A stretch of 9,102 nucleotides of DNA from Chthoniobacterales bacterium. GTDB taxonomy: Bacteria; Verrucomicrobiota; Verrucomicrobiia; Chthoniobacterales; UBA10450. The stretch lies in assembly GCA_013695925.1 (NCBI GenBank), contig JACCZO010000044.1:1-9102 (forward strand). Reading direction: 5' to 3'. This document shows positions 6,296-9,102 of this stretch, piece after piece. A program made the translations under genes and the position numbers. Numbering within the stretch: the first letter of the stretch is position 1; each line of letters opens with the position of its first letter. Below the pieces are notes generated by a model. That model was not told where the DNA came from. It was given only the letters and a program-made list of their open reading frames with translations, and did no database searches.

Positions 6296-7615
6296 AAATT
6301 GCGCCGGCGGCTCTCCCATGAAACCCGCCTCACCTGGCTGACCCTGGGCGCAGCCGGGCCGGCCATGCTCATCGCGCTCGCCCTCCTCTGGTTCGGCGAT
6401 TTCAGCGCCAAACTGGACTGGACCCTGACCCTCGTCATCGCCAGCTGCGCCCTCGCTTTCCTCGCCAGCGCGCGGGAACATACCGTTCGCCCCCTCCAGA
6501 CCATGAGTAACCTGCTCGCCGCCCTCCGCGAAGGCGACTACTCCATTCGCGCGCGCGGCGCGCGGGCCGACGACGCGCTCGGCGAAGTCCTGCTCGAGAT
6601 CAATCAGCTCGGCGAGACCCTGCGCGTCCAACGGCTCGGGGCCTTCGAAGCCACCGCCCTTCTCCGCACCATCATGGCCGAGATCGATGTCGCGGTTTTC
6701 ACTTTCGATCCCGATCGCCGCCTCCGTCTCGTCAATCGCGCCGGCGAAAATTTGCTCCGCCAGCCGATCGATAAATTGTTAGGCCGCCGGGCCAGCGACC
6801 TCGCCCTCGCCCCATGCCTCGATGCCAACGAGGACGCACCCCTCAGCCTCACTTTCCCCGGCGGCAGCGGTCGCTGGGGCGTGCGCAAGAGCAACTTTCG
6901 CGAACGCGGTCTTCCCCACGAACTGCTCGTCATGACCGATCTCAGCCGCACCCTGCGCGAAGAAGAAAGAACCGCCTGGCAGCGACTCGTTAGGGTGCTC
7001 GGCCACGAAATGAACAATTCCCTCGCCCCGATCAAGTCGATCGCGGGCAGCCTCGAGAGCTTGCTCCGGCGCGATCCCCCGCCGGCCGATTGGCGCGACG
7101 ATGCCCGCAGCGGCTTGAACGTGATCGCGGCCCGCGCCGAATCGCTCAGCCGCTTCATGCAGGCCTACGCCCGGCTCGCCCGCCTCCCGCCGCCGCAGAA
7201 GGAGCCGGTTGATCTTGGCGAACTCGTTAGGCGCGTGATCGGGCTCGAAACCCGGCTCGTCGTTCGACTCGCCGAGGGCGGGACGATCACCATCCCGGCC
7301 GACGCCGCGCAGATCGAGCAACTCCTCATCAACATCCTGCACAACGCGGTCGACGCCGCGCTCGAGACTGGCGGAAAGGTCACCGCCGGCTGGCGCGAAC
7401 GCGGCGATTGCGCGGAAGTCTTCGTCCGCGACGAAGGCCCCGGCATCATGAACCCGACCAATCTTTTCGTTCCTTTCTTCACCACCAAGCCCGGCGGCTC
7501 GGGCATCGGGCTCACCCTCAGCCGGCAAATCGCGGAAGCGCACAACGGCTCGCTCACCCTCGCCAACCGGACCGACCGCACCGGGAGCGAAGCTCTTCTC
7601 CGCCTTCCTCGTTAG
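6257..7615 (+). CDS. NtrY-like membrane sensor histidine kinase
   Basis: The 452-residue kinase is partner to the regulator just upstream. Two transmembrane helices (~26-46 and 54-72) are separated by only about seven residues, so there is no periplasmic sensor domain. A HAMP-like segment (~73-125) and a PAS-like domain (~130-225, DVAVFTFDPDRRLRLVNRAG) follow. The dimerisation box LGHEMNNSLAPIKS contains the phosphorylated His250. The ATPase domain shows the N box (LLINILHNAVDA, ~355-367), DEGPGI (~392), FVPFFTTKP and GSGIGL (~414). The HExNNSLxPIKS box is the NtrY-type form, matching an NtrC-type partner. The GTG start is supported by AGGAG with 5-nt spacing. The first ~14 residues are encoded by a repeat arm and look unlike the rest of the protein. 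The signal could be membrane state or a cytoplasmic PAS ligand. Confidence 0.93.
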   Translation: MAWPNQKSAIKNQKLRRRLSHETRLTWLTLGAAGPAMLIALALLWFGDFSAKLDWTLTLVIASCALAFLASAREHTVRPLQTMSNLLAALREGDYSIRARGARADDALGEVLLEINQLGETLRVQRLGAFEATALLRTIMAEIDVAVFTFDPDRRLRLVNRAGENLLRQPIDKLLGRRASDLALAPCLDANEDAPLSLTFPGGSGRWGVRKSNFRERGLPHELLVMTDLSRTLREEERTAWQRLVRVLGHEMNNSLAPIKSIAGSLESLLRRDPPPADWRDDARSGLNVIAARAESLSRFMQAYARLARLPPPQKEPVDLGELVRRVIGLETRLVVRLAEGGTITIPADAAQIEQLLINILHNAVDAALETGGKVTAGWRERGDCAEVFVRDEGPGIMNPTNLFVPFFTTKPGGSGIGLTLSRQIAEAHNGSLTLANRTDRTGSEALLRLPR

Positions 7616-7648
7616 GGGCTAACGAATGGAGTGCGACGGGCTGCCGTC
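7609..7648 (+). terminator. Paired-octamer hairpin at the end of the kinase gene
   Basis: TCGTTAG (7609-7615) and CTAACGA (7619-7625) form a perfect 7-bp stem with a GGG loop. The stem includes the TAG stop codon of the kinase, and the left arm is a copy of the dispersed octamer. A second small hairpin, GACGG-GCTG-CCGTC, follows at 7635-7648. There is no T run, so intrinsic termination is doubtful. Inverted pairs of uptake sequences are known to act as terminators in Neisseria and Haemophilus, which is the comparison made here by inference. Confidence 0.4.
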
Positions 7649-7850
7649 TGGTTGTCATCCCAAGCTGCGCAGACGCCTTCCACCTCGCGCGGCCAAGGGT
7701 CCCTGACGATCCCCGCAGCATGATTGCCTTCAACTTGGGCGGACGCCACCCAACGCTGGCCAGACTCATCTGCGTCCAGTTCTAACGCCATCGGCGCTTG
7801 CCTCCGGGCTTGCGCCACCGGCCACAGAGAACTAAAGTTGATCTCGTTGC

Positions 7851-7881
7851 GGGAGCCGTTCGCTCACCCCTCCTGGCTCCC
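7851..7881 (+). promoter_or_regulatory. Leader hairpin upstream of the beta-propeller gene
   Basis: GGGAGCC (7851-7857) and GGCTCCC (7875-7881) form a perfect 7-bp inverted repeat with a 17-nt loop. It ends 11 bases before the ribosome-binding site AGGAG (7893-7897) of the next gene. It may be a leader structure or a remnant; no recognisable promoter boxes are seen around it. Confidence 0.3.
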
Positions 7882-7903
7882 ATCGCGGAGAGAGGAGATG
7901 AAG

Positions 7904-9102
7904 ATGATTTCAGTGCGCTTCTGGATCGCGACCCTGTCGCTCTCCGTCTCGTTAGGCTGGGAAGCCCTGGCCGTCGCGCCGCAGATCGACCAATTGTCCG
8001 AGGCCTCCCTCGCGCGGAGCGGACGATTGCGAATTTTTGGGAGCGATTTCGGTCAGCGGAGCGGGCCGCGATCCCAGCCACAGAGTATTGATCGACGGCA
8101 AGGCCGCGATCGTGACCCGCTGGTCGGAAACTTCCCTCAACGCCTACATCCCGGAGGCAGCTAAGCTTGGGCAGGTCAAGGTTCAGGTGAGCACGCCCGA
8201 AGGGACGAGCAACACGGCTCCATTGGAAGTGCGGGCGCGCTCGAGCGACGGCCGGGTGAAGTGGATCTTTGAGGCCGATTGCGAAAGCCTCTGGTGGCGT
8301 CCAGCTCTCGCCGCCAACGGCACTCTTTACGTCCACGGGTCGGAAGGCTTTGTCTTTGCCCTCAGCCCCGACGGCGCCTTGCTCTGGTTTAACCAAATCA
8401 ACTGGTTTCCGTACGTTCCGCCCGCCGTCGGGCCGGACGGCACGCTCTACCTGAGCAGCATTCAGACAATCACCGCCTTGAAATCGAACGGCCGCAACAA
8501 ATGGACGTTCGTCGATCGCGGAGCCCAGGGCACAAAACAGTTCGGCGTTGGGCCCGACGGGTTCCTCTATGCCGCCAACGATTTCGGCCTCGGCGCGCTC
8601 TCCCTCGACCGCCGCGGGCGTGTGCGCTGGTCGAACCCGGGCGATCCACCCATCATGTGGCACGGGGGGATTGGCGCCGAGATGACTTTCGGACCTTCCA
8701 CCATCGGCGGCACGACGATCGACCAAACGTTTGTCATCCCGGAGCCGCAGCTGGCGAATGGTTCGCTGCAGGCCTTCCGCTTGTCCGATGGCACGCTCCG
8801 TTTTTCCACTTCCATCGCAATCCAGGAGGATCCGCTCAACCAGCAACAGACCCAGCCCGCGGTCGGGCCGGACGGAATCGTATACATCACCCACTTCAAG
8901 AGTGGCGCTATCGGTTGGGCGCTGGAGGCATTCTCGCCAGTCGATGGCCAGGCGATCTGGTATTACGACGGCGAAGGTGTCGGGCTTTCACCACCCGACG
9001 TCGGCCCCGACAACACCGTTTATTTCACGCCGGGAGTGGCCGGCGGGTGGCGTTTGATTCCTCGACGCAAAGGAAGAGCTGGCAATTCGAAGACGGCACC
9101 GT
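7904..9102 (+). CDS. Secreted IPT/TIG plus PQQ-like beta-propeller protein, partial and frameshifted
   Basis: The protein runs off the window. ATG 7904 is chosen over ATG 7898 because AGGAG (7893-7897) then has normal 6-nt spacing. A signal peptide follows, with cleavage likely after EALA at residue 23. An IPT/TIG-like domain begins (LSEASLARSGRLRIFGSDFG), but the frame changes at the GGG run 8063-8065; removing one G joins it to RDPSHRVLIDGKAAIVTRWS. From 8082 one frame stays open for ~960 bases with repeated propeller blades: VGPDGTLYL, VGPDGFLYA, VGPDGIVYI and VGPDNTVYF, each followed by a hydrophobic ALxxDG..xW strand. Near 9050 a missing G would restore WAFDSSTQRKSWQFEDGT. The whole is probably a periplasmic or extracellular protein; bound cofactor and function are unknown. 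Without correction it would read as a short 5' peptide ending at 8164 plus a separate open frame. The breaks could be sequencing errors or decay. Confidence 0.75.

Larger units (their letters stand above)
4770..7956. repeat. Dispersed octamer TCGTTAGG/CCTAACGA, nine exact copies
   Basis: TCGTTAGG occurs at 4963, 6157, 6987, 7224, 7609 and 7949. The reverse complement CCTAACGA occurs at 4770, 4787 and 6036 (first base given). Near copies are TTGTTAGG at 6776 and GCTAACGA at 7618. About 0.3 exact copies would be expected by chance in a window this size on both strands. There are none in 1-4769 or after 7956. Flanking bases are not conserved, so the word itself is the unit. Copies sit between genes, inside genes in different frames, at a stop codon and in a signal-peptide sequence. 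The behaviour is that of a short genomic signal word (for example uptake, Chi-like or modification site); the role is inference. Confidence 0.8.

Noticed and set aside
7650..7725. Degenerate dispersed repeat beginning GTTGTCATCCCAAGC
   Set aside because: It resembles common GTCATCC-type intergenic repeats of soil bacteria, but only one copy is in the window and no inverted structure was clear, so it cannot be supported from sequence alone.
7616..7903. Sigma-54 promoter (for example CTGGCCAGACTCATCTGCG near 7755)
   Set aside because: The distance between GG and GC is 12 bases instead of the required 10. No better -24/-12 match was found in the other gaps.
7782..8894. 370-residue minus-strand open frame opposite the beta-propeller gene
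   Set aside because: The plus strand encodes clear propeller repeats and a signal peptide here. The minus-strand translation has no recognisable motifs.
1..9102. tRNA or rRNA genes, CRISPR arrays, insertion sequences, integrases
   Set aside because: None is visible by inspection: no direct repeat-spacer pattern, no transposase motifs and no cloverleaf-like sequence.

Overview
The window looks like chromosomal DNA of a Gram-negative, GC-rich bacterium, most likely a member of the Verrucomicrobiota (soil Spartobacteria/Chthoniobacterales type). The reasons are the secreted domain with the pattern NISTR..TGDN..IGG..RGIGPSL..LADP..NDNWMD..PGAYT, which I know chiefly from that phylum, several genes without a Shine-Dalgarno sequence, and the mix of a TonB-like protein, signal peptides and a sigma-54 activator. 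The placement is inference from recognition, not from a search.

Layout. 1-527 is the 3' end of a gene for a secreted repeat-domain protein, interrupted by a one-base frameshift. 889-2298 is an intact paralogue with a signal peptide and two copies of the same domain. Each is followed by a similar GC-rich hairpin terminator. 2363-4162 (minus) is an SLC13-type anion permease with two TrkA-C domains, convergent with the paralogue. The divergent region 4163-4315 carries two strong inverted repeats and leads on the plus strand into a small TonB-C-domain protein (ends 4759). 4867-6213 and 7615 close an NtrC-type response regulator and its NtrY-like sensor kinase, an obvious two-component pair. From 7904 to the window end runs a secreted protein with an IPT/TIG domain and a PQQ-like beta-propeller, broken by two apparent frameshifts.

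How they work together. The kinase has almost no periplasmic part, so it probably senses through the membrane or its cytoplasmic PAS domain. It would phosphorylate Asp52 of the regulator, which then activates sigma-54 promoters; no target promoter is convincing inside this window. The other genes are transport or envelope functions without a demonstrable link to the pair.

The most unusual signals are not genes. (1) The octamer TCGTTAGG/CCTAACGA occurs nine times between 4770 and 7956 and not once in the other ~5.9 kb, often inside genes and using codons (TTA, AGG) that look rare here; this resembles a DNA uptake or other genome-wide signal word. (2) A long imperfect hairpin would place the ribosome-binding site and GTG start of the kinase exactly in its apical loop. 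(3) Two inverted repeats lie upstream of the permease. (4) Three single-base homopolymer indels break two secreted-protein genes, pointing to long-read consensus errors or gene decay.
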